Shown one piece after another: positions 1 to 8,605 of a DNA stretch of 64,000 bases. The DNA lies in the NCBI GenBank assembly GCA_026004935.1, contig BPKC01000001.1:496001-560000 (forward strand), read 5' to 3'. Under the pieces are notes generated by a model, which worked only from the letters and a program-made list of their open reading frames with translations, searched no databases and was not told the origin of the DNA. This DNA comes from Rhodothalassiaceae bacterium (GTDB lineage Bacteria; Pseudomonadota; Alphaproteobacteria; Sphingomonadales; Rhodothalassiaceae). Position 1 is the first letter of the stretch. Each line of letters begins with the position of its first letter. The position numbers were made by a program, and so were the translations under genes.

Positions 1-567
1 GTGCGCGCGGGCCCCGGGCGCACGCTCGGCGCCTATGCCCGGCTGCACACGGTGCTCAAGGCGCTGCCGCTCGCCTACGCCAAGGATCTGCAGGAGGACA
101 AGGAGCCGGTGTTCGCCGCCGTCGATGCGCTGCGCCTCTTCTACGCCGTGATGGCGGGCATGATCGCGACGATGGCGGTCGACAGGGCGGCGATGGCGGC
201 GATGGCGGGGCGCGGCTTCGCCACCGCCACCGATCTCGCCGACTGGCTCGTGCGCGAGAAGGGTCTGCCGTTTCGCGAGGCGCATCATCTGACGGGCCGG
301 CTCGTGCGGCTGGCGGAGGAGAAGGGCTGCGGGCTGGAGGAGCTGGATCTCGAGGATCTGCGCAGCGTCCTGCCCGATGCGCAAGCCGACATCTTCGCCG
401 TCCTCGACCCGGCGCGGGCGGTGGCCGCGCGCACGAGCGAGGGCGGCACGGCGCCGGCGCGGGTGCGCGAGGCGGTCGCGGCCGCGCGGGTGCGGATCCA
501 GGGCATGCGCGACTGGCGCGCCAACGAGGCGGCGCGGCTGCTGGTCGCCATCGACGAAGAGCTGTGA
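1..567 (+). CDS. argH: Argininosuccinate lyase, C-terminal part (cut by window edge)
   Basis: This is the 3' end of argH; the 5' part lies left of the window. The enzyme splits argininosuccinate into arginine and fumarate, the last step of arginine synthesis in the cytoplasm. The visible 188 residues start in the family segment leading to LPLAYAKDLQEDKEPVF, the conserved 'LAYNKDLQEDKE' stretch, and continue through the typical all-helical C-terminal domain (EKGLPFREAHHLTGRLV). The catalytic serine loop would lie just upstream, outside the window. The stop overlaps or abuts the following lipoprotein gene, so argH, the lipoprotein and lysA are probably co-transcribed. The GTG at base 1 is an internal codon, not the real start. 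Confidence 0.95.
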   Translation: MRAGPGRTLGAYARLHTVLKALPLAYAKDLQEDKEPVFAAVDALRLFYAVMAGMIATMAVDRAAMAAMAGRGFATATDLADWLVREKGLPFREAHHLTGRLVRLAEEKGCGLEELDLEDLRSVLPDAQADIFAVLDPARAVAARTSEGGTAPARVREAVAAARVRIQGMRDWRANEAARLLVAIDEEL

Positions 568-575
568 GGGCTGCC

Positions 576-863
576 ATGGCGGACCGGAATCGCGGCCTTC
601 CCGCTTGTGCGGCGATCGTCCTGCTCGCGCTGCTGCCGGCCGCCTGCGGGCGCGCCAGCCCGCCGCCGCGGCCCGCGCCGCAGCCCGCCGCCGCCCCGGC
701 CCCGCCGCCCGCGGGCGAGGAGGCGCGCCAGGAGTGGCTCGATTCGGTCTTCGGCGAGGACCGCACGGTCAGCGACGGGATTGCGCCGCCCCGGCGCGAG
801 CCCGATCGCGGCGATGCGAAGCCGGCGCCCGCCCCGGCCGCCGAACCGCAGGGCGGCGCCTGA
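576..863 (+). CDS. Small proline/alanine-rich lipoprotein (LptM-like position)
   Basis: A 95-residue lipoprotein of unknown function. A short basic N-terminus is followed by a hydrophobic stretch ending in the lipobox LPAAC, so the mature protein should start at that cysteine. The rest is low-complexity Pro/Ala with one more ordered segment (EEARQEWLDSVFGED). It sits between argH and lysA, with its stop two bases before the lysA start. Small lipoproteins of the LptM/YifL type commonly occupy this position next to lysA. LptM assists assembly of the LptD LPS translocon, but sequence similarity here is limited to the signal and lipobox, so that role is inferred from position. ATG 576 is preferred because GAGGG lies five bases upstream; a GTG at 564 overlapping the argH stop is possible. 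Confidence 0.75.
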   Translation: MADRNRGLPACAAIVLLALLPAACGRASPPPRPAPQPAAAPAPPPAGEEARQEWLDSVFGEDRTVSDGIAPPRREPDRGDAKPAPAPAAEPQGGA

Positions 864-865
864 AG

Positions 866-2143
866 ATGGACCACTTCGTCTACCGCGACGGCGGCCTGCA
901 CGCCGAGGACGTGCCGCTCACCGCGATCGCCGAGGCCTGCGGCACGCCGGTCTACGTCTACAGCACCGCCACCCTCGTCCGGCACCACCGGGTGCTCGAT
1001 GCGGCGCTCGCCCCGCTCGACCGGCTCATCTGCTTCGCCGTCAAGGCGAACGGCAATCTTTCGGTGCTGGCGACGCTCGCGCGGCTCGGCGCCGGCGCCG
1101 ACGTGGTGAGCGGCGGGGAGCTCGCGCGGGCGCGGGCGGCCGGCATTCCGGCCGGGCGCATCGTCTTCTCCGGCGTCGGCAAGACGCCGGCGGAGCTGGC
1201 GGCGGCGCTCGATGAGGGCATCTACCAGTTCAACGTCGAATCGGCGGCCGAGCTCGAGATGCTGGCGCGCATCGCCCAGGAGAAGGGCGTGCGCGCGCCT
1301 GTGGCGCTGCGCGTGAACCCGGACGTGCGCCCCGCCACCCACCGCAAGATCGCGACCGGCGCGCGCGAGACCAAGTTCGGCATTCCCCGCGAGGATGCGC
1401 TCGCCCTCTATCGCGCCGCCGCGGCCATGCGCGGCATCCGCGTCCAGGGCATCGATGTCCACATCGGCTCGCAGATCACGGAACTTGCGCCCTTCGCCGA
1501 GGCCTTCGCGCGCATCGCCGATCTCGTCGCCGCCCTTCGCCGGCAGGGGATCGAGATCAGGACCGTGGATCTGGGCGGCGGCCTCGGCGTGCCCTATGCG
1601 CGCGGGCGCGATGCGCCGCCGGAGCCTGCGGCCTACGGCGCGCTGGTCCGCGAGCTCGTCGGTGCGCTGGACTGCCGGGTGATCGTCGAACCCGGGCGGC
1701 TGATCGCGGCCAATGCCGGGGTGCTGCTTGCGCGCGTCGTGCTGGTGAAGGAGACGGCGCATCGCCGCTTCGTCGTCCTCGATGCGGGGATGAACGATCT
1801 CATGCGCCCGGCGCTCTATGATGCCGTGCACGAGATCCTGCCGGTCGCCGAGCCCGCGCCCGACGCGCCGGCGATCACCGCCGACGTCGTGGGCCCGGTG
1901 TGCGAATCGGGCGACGTCTTCCTGCGCGATGCCGTGCTGCCGCCGCTGGCCGCGGGCGATCTCGTCGCGATCCGCTCGGCCGGCGCCTATGGCGCCAGCA
2001 TGGCCTCCGCCTACAACGCCCGGGATCTGGCGTCCGAGGTGCTGGTGAACGGCGCCGACTGGGCGCTCGTGCGCCGGCGCATCACCTGGCGCGAGCTTCT
2101 CGCCTTCGAGGAGCGCGCCCCCTGGCTCGACAACCGGGCCTGA
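866..2143 (+). CDS. lysA: Diaminopimelate decarboxylase
   Basis: LysA (425 aa) decarboxylates meso-diaminopimelate to L-lysine, using PLP. The fold-type III barrel is clear. FAVKAN carries the PLP-binding lysine (about residue 60), HIGSQI and DLGGGLGVPY form the phosphate-binding region, EPGR follows, and the C-terminal half has GPVCESGDVF with the catalytic cysteine and GAYGASMASAYN. Length matches the family. An upstream extension of the reading frame into argH is an artefact; ATG 866, two bases after the lipoprotein stop, gives the standard N-terminus. It is probably translated in the same operon as the lipoprotein gene and is followed closely by the TIGR02302-family gene. Confidence 0.97.
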   Translation: MDHFVYRDGGLHAEDVPLTAIAEACGTPVYVYSTATLVRHHRVLDAALAPLDRLICFAVKANGNLSVLATLARLGAGADVVSGGELARARAAGIPAGRIVFSGVGKTPAELAAALDEGIYQFNVESAAELEMLARIAQEKGVRAPVALRVNPDVRPATHRKIATGARETKFGIPREDALALYRAAAAMRGIRVQGIDVHIGSQITELAPFAEAFARIADLVAALRRQGIEIRTVDLGGGLGVPYARGRDAPPEPAAYGALVRELVGALDCRVIVEPGRLIAANAGVLLARVVLVKETAHRRFVVLDAGMNDLMRPALYDAVHEILPVAEPAPDAPAITADVVGPVCESGDVFLRDAVLPPLAAGDLVAIRSAGAYGASMASAYNARDLASEVLVNGADWALVRRRITWRELLAFEERAPWLDNRA

Positions 2144-2154
2144 GATCCGGCACA

Positions 2155-4614
2155 ATGGGGCCGATGGCGAAGGATCCCGCGGTGCCCAAGCGACAGCGGA
2201 GGACCGGGCGGCCGCGCGCGGCCGATGCGGGGCGGGGGCGGCTTGCGTCCGCGCGCCGCCGGCTCGCCCTGCTGCTCGCGCGCACCCGGCTCACGCTCGC
2301 CCTCGAGCTGGCCGCCGAACTCCTGTGGCCGGCGGTTGCGATCTGGGCCGGCTATCTGGGGCTGGCGGCCGCCGGCGTCTGGGAGGCGCTTCCCGCCGCC
2401 GCCGGGTTGGCCGCCTTCGCGGGCGCGGTGGTCGCCTCGGCTGCGGCCGTGCTGCGCCGGCTGCCCCGCATCCGCGGCCGCGGCCGGCGCATCGATGCGC
2501 TGCGGCGCCTTGCGCGGGCGAACGCGGTGGCCGCGGGCGAGCTGATGGCGCTCGCCGACAGGCCGGTCGCGGGGGAGGCGGGCCTCTGGCGGCTGCATCT
2601 TGCGCGCGCGATCACGCGCGCATGGATCCTGCGCGCACCGCGGCCCGCCCCGGGTCTGCCCGCGGATCCGGCGGGATGGGGGGCGCTCGGTCTGCTGCTG
2701 CTCGCCACCGGGCTTGCGCTCGGGCGCCACGACGCGGCGACGAGGATGCTGGATGCGCTTCCGCCGCCGCTCGTGCACGAGCCGGCCGACGTCGCGATCA
2801 CCGCCGTGATCCTGCCGCCCGCCTACACCCGCCTCGGCCCGCGCCCGGTCATCGACGGCCCGAGCGGGGCGGCGCCCGCCGCAAGGCGCCTTTCGGTCCC
2901 GCAGGCGAGCCGTCTTGCGGTGACGGTGACGGGCGGCATCACGCGCCCGGTGATCGAGGGCCCCGCGGGCCGCGTTCGCCTTGCCGCCGATGGTGCCGGC
3001 CGGTTCGCCGGGGATGCCGGGATCACGGCCTCCGGCCGCTGGCGCGTCCGGCAGGGCCGGCGGACGCGGCTGCTGCTCGATGTCGCGGTCGAGCCGGACC
3101 GTGCGCCGGTGCTGGCCTTCACGGGCGAGCCCGCCGCCTCGCCGAGCGGCGTGCTCACGCTCACGCTGGCCGCCGAGGACGACCATGGCCTCGCCGCCGG
3201 CAGGCTGCGCTTTTATGCGGACGCGGCGGCGCGCGCGGCGGACCGGCCCTTCGCGAGCCTCGCGCTCCACCCGGCGGACGCCCCCGGCCGCCAGGAGCTC
3301 GTCGTCACCGCCGATCTCGCCGCCGACGTCCATGCGGGGCTGCCGGTCCTGGTGGAGGCGGAGGTGCGCGACGGCCTCGGGCAGACGGCGGTCGCCGGAC
3401 CGCTCACCCTCACCCTTCCCGAGCGGCGCTTCACCAATCCCCTCGCCGCCGCCATCGCCCGCCTGAGAACCGATCTGCTGCGCCATCCCGAACAGGCGCC
3501 GCTCGTGATCGCGGGGCTGGAGGCGATCCGGGCGCAGCGGGCCGCCTTTGCGGCGCACAAGACGGCCTGGCTGGGCCTGTCGGCCGCGGTCTGGCGGCTC
3601 CGGCTCGCGCCGGATGCGTCGGCACGCGATGAAGCCGCGCGGCTTCTCTGGCAGGTGGCGCTCGATCTCGAGGACGAGGGTCTTTCTCTTGCGGCGTCCG
3701 ACATGCGCGCGGCGCTGGACGATCTCGCGGCCGCGCTCGCCGGCGACGGCGACGCCGCGCGCGCGCTGGAGGCGGCCAGGGCCGCGATCTCGCGCTATCT
3801 CGCGCGCCTTGCGCTCGAGCAGCTCAAGGCCGCCTCGGGCGTGCCGCTGGCGGATCTTGCCGGCATGATGAACCGCGGCGGGCAGGTGACGGGCCGGGAC
3901 CTGTCGGCGCTGCTCGACGAGATCCGCTCGCTGCTGAACGCCGGCCGGCGCGAGGAGGCGGCGCGCCTGTTCGCCGGGATCAGGGCGATGCTGGAGCAGG
4001 CCGCCGCCCACCCCATGACGGCGGACGACCTGCGCCGCGCGGCGCGGATGCGCCGCTCGCTCGCCGATCTCGCCCGCCTCGAGCGCGCCCAGGCCGGCCT
4101 GCACGACCGCACGGTGGAGGCCGCGCTGCTCGCGAGCCTGCTGGCCGAGCGCGGGATCGCCTTCGATGCGGCGCCGCTTGCGCGCGAGCAGCGGGAGCTC
4201 CGCGCCCGGCTCGGCCGGATCCTCGATGCGATGAAGGAAGCCGGGCTCGACCCGCCGCCGATGCTGCCCGCGGCCGGCGAGGCGATGGGCCGGGCCGTCG
4301 GCGCGCTGGAGATGGGCTCGGGCGCCCGCGCGAGCCTCCATCAGAACGACGCGCTGGATGCCCTGAAGGCCGCGCGCGAGGCGCTGGAGCAGGCGGCCCG
4401 GGGCATGAGCATGACGGGCTCCGTGATGCCGGCGCTCGCCGATCCGCTGGGCCGGCCCGCGGCGAGCATGCGCGGCGGCGATCTCGCGCTGCCGAAGGGG
4501 ATCGACCGGCGCAGCCTCGAGGCGCTGATCGAGGCCGTGCGCCGGCGTCTCGCCGACCCGGGACTCGATGCGGAAGGCCGGCGCTATCTCGAACGCCTGC
4601 TCGAGACCTATTGA
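2155..4614 (+). CDS. TIGR02302/DUF4175-family membrane protein
   Basis: A large protein (819 aa) of the conserved alphaproteobacterial family TIGR02302 (DUF4175), function unknown. It starts with a basic segment, then two hydrophobic helices (about residues 45-110) and another near 190. The remainder is a long soluble part with beta-rich repeats (AVTVTGGITRPVIEGPAGRVRL) and then a helical, Ala/Arg-rich region. The family is typically found just downstream of lysA in alphaproteobacteria, as here. ATG 2155 lies 11 bases after the lysA stop; ATG 2164 is an equally possible start. No catalytic motif is visible. The protein ends at LETY, followed by a convergent gene. Confidence 0.8.
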   Translation: MGPMAKDPAVPKRQRRTGRPRAADAGRGRLASARRRLALLLARTRLTLALELAAELLWPAVAIWAGYLGLAAAGVWEALPAAAGLAAFAGAVVASAAAVLRRLPRIRGRGRRIDALRRLARANAVAAGELMALADRPVAGEAGLWRLHLARAITRAWILRAPRPAPGLPADPAGWGALGLLLLATGLALGRHDAATRMLDALPPPLVHEPADVAITAVILPPAYTRLGPRPVIDGPSGAAPAARRLSVPQASRLAVTVTGGITRPVIEGPAGRVRLAADGAGRFAGDAGITASGRWRVRQGRRTRLLLDVAVEPDRAPVLAFTGEPAASPSGVLTLTLAAEDDHGLAAGRLRFYADAAARAADRPFASLALHPADAPGRQELVVTADLAADVHAGLPVLVEAEVRDGLGQTAVAGPLTLTLPERRFTNPLAAAIARLRTDLLRHPEQAPLVIAGLEAIRAQRAAFAAHKTAWLGLSAAVWRLRLAPDASARDEAARLLWQVALDLEDEGLSLAASDMRAALDDLAAALAGDGDAARALEAARAAISRYLARLALEQLKAASGVPLADLAGMMNRGGQVTGRDLSALLDEIRSLLNAGRREEAARLFAGIRAMLEQAAAHPMTADDLRRAARMRRSLADLARLERAQAGLHDRTVEAALLASLLAERGIAFDAAPLAREQRELRARLGRILDAMKEAGLDPPPMLPAAGEAMGRAVGALEMGSGARASLHQNDALDALKAAREALEQAARGMSMTGSVMPALADPLGRPAASMRGGDLALPKGIDRRSLEALIEAVRRRLADPGLDAEGRRYLERLLETY

Positions 4615-4626
4615 CCCGGACGGGCG

Positions 4627-5451
4627 TCACCCGCGCCGGCCGTTGCGCCGATCGCCGCCCCGCCCGTTTCGCCGGCGCGCGAGCCACAGCCCGCTCGCCG
4701 CGAGATAGACCAGCGCCAGCGCCGCGAGATCCGCCGTGATCCGCCCGCCGAGCCCCAGCAGACGGCCGCTGTGCAGGGCGGCGAGCGCATCGATGACCGG
4801 CACGCCGACCGCCAGATCCGCCGCCCGCACCAGCGCCCGCTCGTCCGCATCCGCGGGCGGGCGCGGCGCCGGCGCCCAGGCGATCCCGGCCTCGCGGTCC
4901 GCCGGCCCCGCGACGCCCAGCGCCGGATCGAGGCGCCGCGGCCCGTCGGGCGTGGCGATCAGGATGCCGCCCGCCCCGTCGCGGCCGATGGCCGTGATCG
5001 CTTCGGGAACGAGGGGCGGCTCGAGCCGGTCCAGAAGCCGTCCCCGGGCATCGAGGATCAGCAGCCGGTCGGCCGCGGCGACGAGCAGCCCGCCATCCGC
5101 GACCAGCGCGCCCACCGGGGAGGCGAGGGGGATGATCTCCCCGCTTTCCGGCACCACCAGCCGGTCGCGCACCCACACCAGCCGGCGGCCGCCCGAGGCG
5201 GCAAGGATGAGGCCGCCTTCGCCCGCCGCGAGGAAGGCCCGCGCGGCGGGCCCCGTCACCCTGGCCTCGCCAAGCCCCCAGTCGGCGGCGTGGTTGAGCA
5301 GGATGCCGGTCAGCGCGATGACCAGCAGGAAGACCGCCGCCGCGACTCCGAGCCGGCGGTGCCAGCGCCGCCAGAGGCTGCCGCCGTTGGACCTGCGGCG
5401 CCCGGCGGTCCGCGCGCGCGTTCCGTCCCGCTTGTGCGCCGCGCGATTCAT
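4627..5451 (-). CDS. PepSY-associated membrane protein
   Basis: A 274-residue inner-membrane protein with one transmembrane helix near the N-terminus (WHRRLGVAAAVFLLVIALTG) and a second at the C-terminus (DLAALALVYLAASGLWLARR). Between them is a soluble, probably periplasmic, beta-propeller-like repeat region (VGALVADGGLLVAA, ITAIGRDGAGGILIA). The helix pair with WHR...LTGILLNH and LHSGRLLG..L..SGLWL is the hallmark of PepSY-TM proteins. Many of these work in iron reduction or siderophore handling. Its start overlaps the stop of the FMN-binding gene upstream, and both lie behind a porin gene with a Fur-box match, so an iron-linked redox role is inferred. No canonical haem ligands were identified. 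Confidence 0.75.
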   Translation of the reverse strand: MNRAAHKRDGTRARTAGRRRSNGGSLWRRWHRRLGVAAAVFLLVIALTGILLNHAADWGLGEARVTGPAARAFLAAGEGGLILAASGGRRLVWVRDRLVVPESGEIIPLASPVGALVADGGLLVAAADRLLILDARGRLLDRLEPPLVPEAITAIGRDGAGGILIATPDGPRRLDPALGVAGPADREAGIAWAPAPRPPADADERALVRAADLAVGVPVIDALAALHSGRLLGLGGRITADLAALALVYLAASGLWLARRRNGRGGDRRNGRRG

Positions 5452-5969
5452 GGCCGCGGGCTTCCGGTCGCCTCGGCCTCGCCGCTTCGGATCCAGTGGT
5501 CGAGGACAAGGGCCGTGCGCGCCATGCGGATCATGGCATCGACGGAAAGCGTGGCCCCGGAGATCCCGTCGATCCGACGGTCGAGCCGGCCCTGCGGATC
5601 GAGCCCCGCGCCCGCGAACTGGGCGCGGAACTGCGGATAGCGGATCTCGTAGCCGCGGCTTTCGCGGTAGACGAGCACGGAGACCCGCAGGAGCCGGCCG
5701 TCCTCGATCACGAAGCCCGCGGTGATCGGCTCGGACTTGCCGGTCTCCTCGAGGATCCAGGCGCTGCGCCGGCCGTCATCCCAGTAGCGCAGCCTCAGCA
5801 CGGCGAGCGGATGGCCCAGCACCGCGGCGATGCGCTCCTGCAGCGGCTTCGTCAGCCACAGCATCTTCGGCGCGGGCGGGCGGCCGCCGAAGGCGGCGGC
5901 AAGGAAGGAGGCCGGCGGCTCGATCACCTCCTCGCGCGCCCGGGCGGTGTGGGAGGCCATCGCCGCCAC
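5448..5969 (-). CDS. FMN-binding domain protein (exported flavoprotein)
   Basis: A roughly 173-residue protein with an FMN_bind domain like that of RnfG/NqrC. The segment DGISGATLSVDAM holds the SGATxS/T motif to which the ApbE transferase attaches FMN covalently. Preceding beta-rich sequence (ITAGFVIEDGRLLRVSVLVYRESRGYEIR) fits the fold. It overlaps the PepSY gene by four bases and lies downstream of the porin, forming a three-gene set that probably moves electrons to periplasmic substrates such as ferric complexes. The first standard starts (GTG 5969, ATG 5960) give no signal peptide. However, the same frame upstream encodes a basic then hydrophobic stretch (RAAALVVCALAVAAMA), so translation may begin further up at a CTG. 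Confidence 0.8.
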   Translation of the reverse strand: MAAMASHTARAREEVIEPPASFLAAAFGGRPPAPKMLWLTKPLQERIAAVLGHPLAVLRLRYWDDGRRSAWILEETGKSEPITAGFVIEDGRLLRVSVLVYRESRGYEIRYPQFRAQFAGAGLDPQGRLDRRIDGISGATLSVDAMIRMARTALVLDHWIRSGEAEATGSPRP

Positions 5970-6104
5970 GGCCAGCGCGCAGACGACGAGCGCCGCGGCA
6001 CGCGCGCGGCGGGGGCGGCGGCCGGAATCCCGCAGCCGGCACCCGGCCGCCGCGCCCGCGTGAGGAACCGGTGATGTGCGTGCCGCCTGCGTCGCCGTTC
6101 CTCC

Positions 6105-7799
6105 CTAGAAGCCGAAGGCCACGCCGAGAAGCAGCGCGAAGCTGTCGTCGCGGCCGTCCACCGCAAGGAAGTTCGTCAGCCCGGCGAGGGAGGCCTGGTT
6201 GGTCCAGGTGTACTCGCCGGCGATCTGGAACACCCAGCCCGGACGCGGCACGAAGCCGAGACCGGCCGTGGCGCGTCCGATCCGGGCGTCGCGGGTGGAT
6301 AGCGCGGTCACCGCGCTGCCGTCAAAGGAGATGCCGGTGAGCTGGTCGTCGAAGAAGACCTGCTCGACGCGCAGGGTGGGCACGAGCCGCGGGTCGGAGA
6401 AGCCGCGGGTGAGAAGCCCGTCGCCGGAGACGTCGAGGGCGATCGGATAGCGCAGCTCCACCCAGTAGCCGGTCTTCTGCTTCGCCATCACGTTCTTCGA
6501 GAGCGTGAATTCCACCTCGTGCTTGGCGAACGCGCCGTCCTCGGCCGGCCCCTCGATCGCCCGTTCCTTCGAGAGCGCCCGCGCGGCGAATGACGCGGCG
6601 ACATCGCCGACGGCATCGAAATGGGTGGTGACCGCCTCGTACTCGAGCTCCAGCCCGCCGAACCGGCTCAAGCCGTCGATGCCGAGCGACCAGAGCGTGC
6701 GGCCCCTGCCCAGCGCATCGGGTACGTAATTGCCGACATAGCCGGAGACCGCGATCTCGTGCGCCGGCACCGGCTGCCAGGCGAGCCGGCCGGTGATGGA
6801 CAGATTGTCGTTCACATTGCCGTCGAACGGCCCGCGCTGCGGCCCGAAGGAGGCCTCGAGCTTCGATTCGAGCTCGGCACCCTCGTCCTCGGGCTTGGCC
6901 TTCAAGACCTCCTCGAGCTCGAAATCGAGGGCCACGCCGTTCACCGCATAGAGCCGGTAATCCAGACGCCCGGCATCCCCGAGGTCGAGCGCGCCGCTCA
7001 AGCCCGCGCCCAGCTCCGCCCAGGCCGCCTTGGCGGGCAGCACCGGCACGCCGCGGTCGACGAGCGAGCGGCGCGGCAGGATCCACTGGTTGTCGTCGTG
7101 ATTGATGTTGAAGCGGCCGATCGGCACGAGCAGGGCGCCGAAGTCGAGATTGAGCGCGTCGGTAAGGCGATAGCGCGCCCAGGCCTGCTCGACGGAGATC
7201 TCCGAGCCGTTGGTGGCCTCGATCGCCTGCTCGATCTCGAGTTCACCCGGCGTGAAGGCCAGCCCCTTCTCCACCTCGATCTGGGTGAAACGCTCGAGCT
7301 CGAGTTCGAGATAGGTCTGAAGCCGGTCGCTGGGTTCAGCGTCGAGCGCCAGCACGAAGCGCCGGAAGGTAAACCCGGTGTTGGCTCTGTCCGCATCGCT
7401 CGCCTCGAAGCGCACCGAGCCGTAGCCGCCCAGCTTCACGCGGTGCCACCAGCCCTCGCCGCCGCCGGTGGCCACCCGGGACTCCACGAGCGCGCCGGTC
7501 GCCTCGATCCGCGCACGCTGCTCGGCCACCTCGGCGGCGAGCGCATCGATGCGCTCGGCCAGCGCCGGCGCGCCCGGCGGCTGCTCGGCGCCCGGCTGCG
7601 CGCGCTCCTGAAGCAGCCGCTCGAGTGTCGCGATGCGCTGCTGCTGCTCCTGGATGATCCGCCACATTTCCTCCGCCGAGGGCATGGCGGCGCTTCGCTC
7701 CCGCGTCTCCTGCGCGAGCGCCGGCGCAAGCCCCGCAATAAGGGCCAGCGCGCTCGCGCCCGCCGCCAGGCCGCCCTTCATCCTGCGCATCCGTCGCAT
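6105..7799 (-). CDS. Outer-membrane porin with N-terminal coiled coil
   Basis: A 564-residue outer-membrane protein. A signal peptide (GASALALIAGLAPALA) is followed by a short coiled coil (MWRIIQEQQQRIATLERLLQ, then an EQRARIEATG stretch), as in trimeric porins of the phosphate-selective type. A long beta-barrel of alternating residues follows and ends in ...LLGVAFGF, the C-terminal phenylalanine required by the BAM machinery. ATG 7799 has AAGGAA nine bases upstream; the longer frame running to 8735 is spurious. A good Fur-box match lies about 160 bases upstream and the downstream genes are the FMN-binding and PepSY proteins. It is therefore probably an iron-regulated channel. Substrate specificity cannot be read from the sequence. 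Confidence 0.8.
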   Translation of the reverse strand: MRRMRRMKGGLAAGASALALIAGLAPALAQETRERSAAMPSAEEMWRIIQEQQQRIATLERLLQERAQPGAEQPPGAPALAERIDALAAEVAEQRARIEATGALVESRVATGGGEGWWHRVKLGGYGSVRFEASDADRANTGFTFRRFVLALDAEPSDRLQTYLELELERFTQIEVEKGLAFTPGELEIEQAIEATNGSEISVEQAWARYRLTDALNLDFGALLVPIGRFNINHDDNQWILPRRSLVDRGVPVLPAKAAWAELGAGLSGALDLGDAGRLDYRLYAVNGVALDFELEEVLKAKPEDEGAELESKLEASFGPQRGPFDGNVNDNLSITGRLAWQPVPAHEIAVSGYVGNYVPDALGRGRTLWSLGIDGLSRFGGLELEYEAVTTHFDAVGDVAASFAARALSKERAIEGPAEDGAFAKHEVEFTLSKNVMAKQKTGYWVELRYPIALDVSGDGLLTRGFSDPRLVPTLRVEQVFFDDQLTGISFDGSAVTALSTRDARIGRATAGLGFVPRPGWVFQIAGEYTWTNQASLAGLTNFLAVDGRDDSFALLLGVAFGF

Positions 7800-7957
7800 G
7801 GTCCGTGGTTCCTTTCCCCGATCTCTTTTTCGTCGCCGCGCATCCTCCGGCATCCGCCCCGGGCCGCGGCTTTCGCCGGCCGGATGCACGAATGCGACGC
7901 GTTCGCATTTGCGATACGCCCCATGCCGCCGCCCGGATGTCCTGTCAAGAACAAAAA

Positions 7958-7972
7958 TGCGAATGATTATCA
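7958..7972. promoter_or_regulatory. Putative Fur box upstream of the porin operon
   Basis: TGCGAATGATTATCA matches the 7-1-7 Fur consensus TGATAATnATTATCA at all but two of the 14 defined positions. It sits in a short AT-rich patch within otherwise very GC-rich DNA, between the divergent porin and MAPEG genes and about 160 bases from the porin start. Iron control of the porin/FMN-binding/PepSY genes is inferred from this. Confidence 0.6.
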
Positions 7973-8120
7973 AATACCGGCTCATGCGACCTTTCGCCGC
8001 GGCGGCGGCCACCGCGCCCTGTGCGCACCGATGCGTGGAAGCCTGCGTCGTGCTATGATCGCCGATGCGGCCGGATGGGCCGCAGCTTGAGGAGCGGGTT
8101 CCAAGGAAGGGAGGAAACCG

Positions 8121-8525
8121 ATGAACGACGCTCTGATCGCTCTTGCGTGGACGGCGGCGCTGGCCGGCGTTCTGTGGCTGCCCTATGTGCTGGCGCGCAT
8201 CCAGGCCTGGGGGCTCAGGAAGGTGATGGACAATCCGGATCCGAACGCGCCGGCCCTGCCCGACTGGGCGAACCGCGCGAAGGCCGCGCATGCCAATCTG
8301 ACCGAGAACCTGGTCCACTTCGCCGCCCTCGTGCTGGTCGCGCAGATCGTCGGGATCGCGGGTGCCGTCGCGACGGCGGCCGTGGTGTTCTTCTGGGCGC
8401 GGCTCGCCCATGCGGTGATCTACATTCTCGGCATCCCGGTGCTGCGCACGCTGGCCTTCGCGGTCGGCTGGGTGGCCGAGGTCGTGATCTTCGTGAAGGT
8501 GATCCAGGCCCTCTACGGCGGCTGA
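8121..8525 (+). CDS. MAPEG-family membrane protein
   Basis: A 134-residue integral membrane protein with four predicted helices, typical of the MAPEG family (membrane-associated proteins in eicosanoid and glutathione metabolism). Supporting sequence includes WLPYVLARIQAWGL, the NRAKAAHANLTENLVHFAALVL segment with the family's conserved Arg-Ala-x-Asn-x-x-Glu pattern, and WARLAHAVIYILGIPVLRTLAF. Bacterial members are usually glutathione-dependent transferases or peroxidases; the reaction here is unknown. A strong ribosome-binding site (GGGAGG) precedes ATG 8121. It is a single gene, closed by a clear terminator hairpin. Confidence 0.88.
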   Translation: MNDALIALAWTAALAGVLWLPYVLARIQAWGLRKVMDNPDPNAPALPDWANRAKAAHANLTENLVHFAALVLVAQIVGIAGAVATAAVVFFWARLAHAVIYILGIPVLRTLAFAVGWVAEVVIFVKVIQALYGG

Positions 8526-8549
8526 GCCGCATCCGGGCGCAACACAAAG

Positions 8550-8580
8550 AACCCCGCCGTCCGATCGGGGCGGCGGGGTT
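8550..8580. terminator. Terminator hairpin between convergent genes
   Basis: AACCCCGCCG and CGGCGGGGTT form a perfect 10-bp stem around an 11-base loop. It is placed between the MAPEG gene and the convergent barrel gene and could serve both. Confidence 0.8.
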
Positions 8581-8605
8581 CCTGTTCGAGGGTGCCGCGT
8601 GGCGC

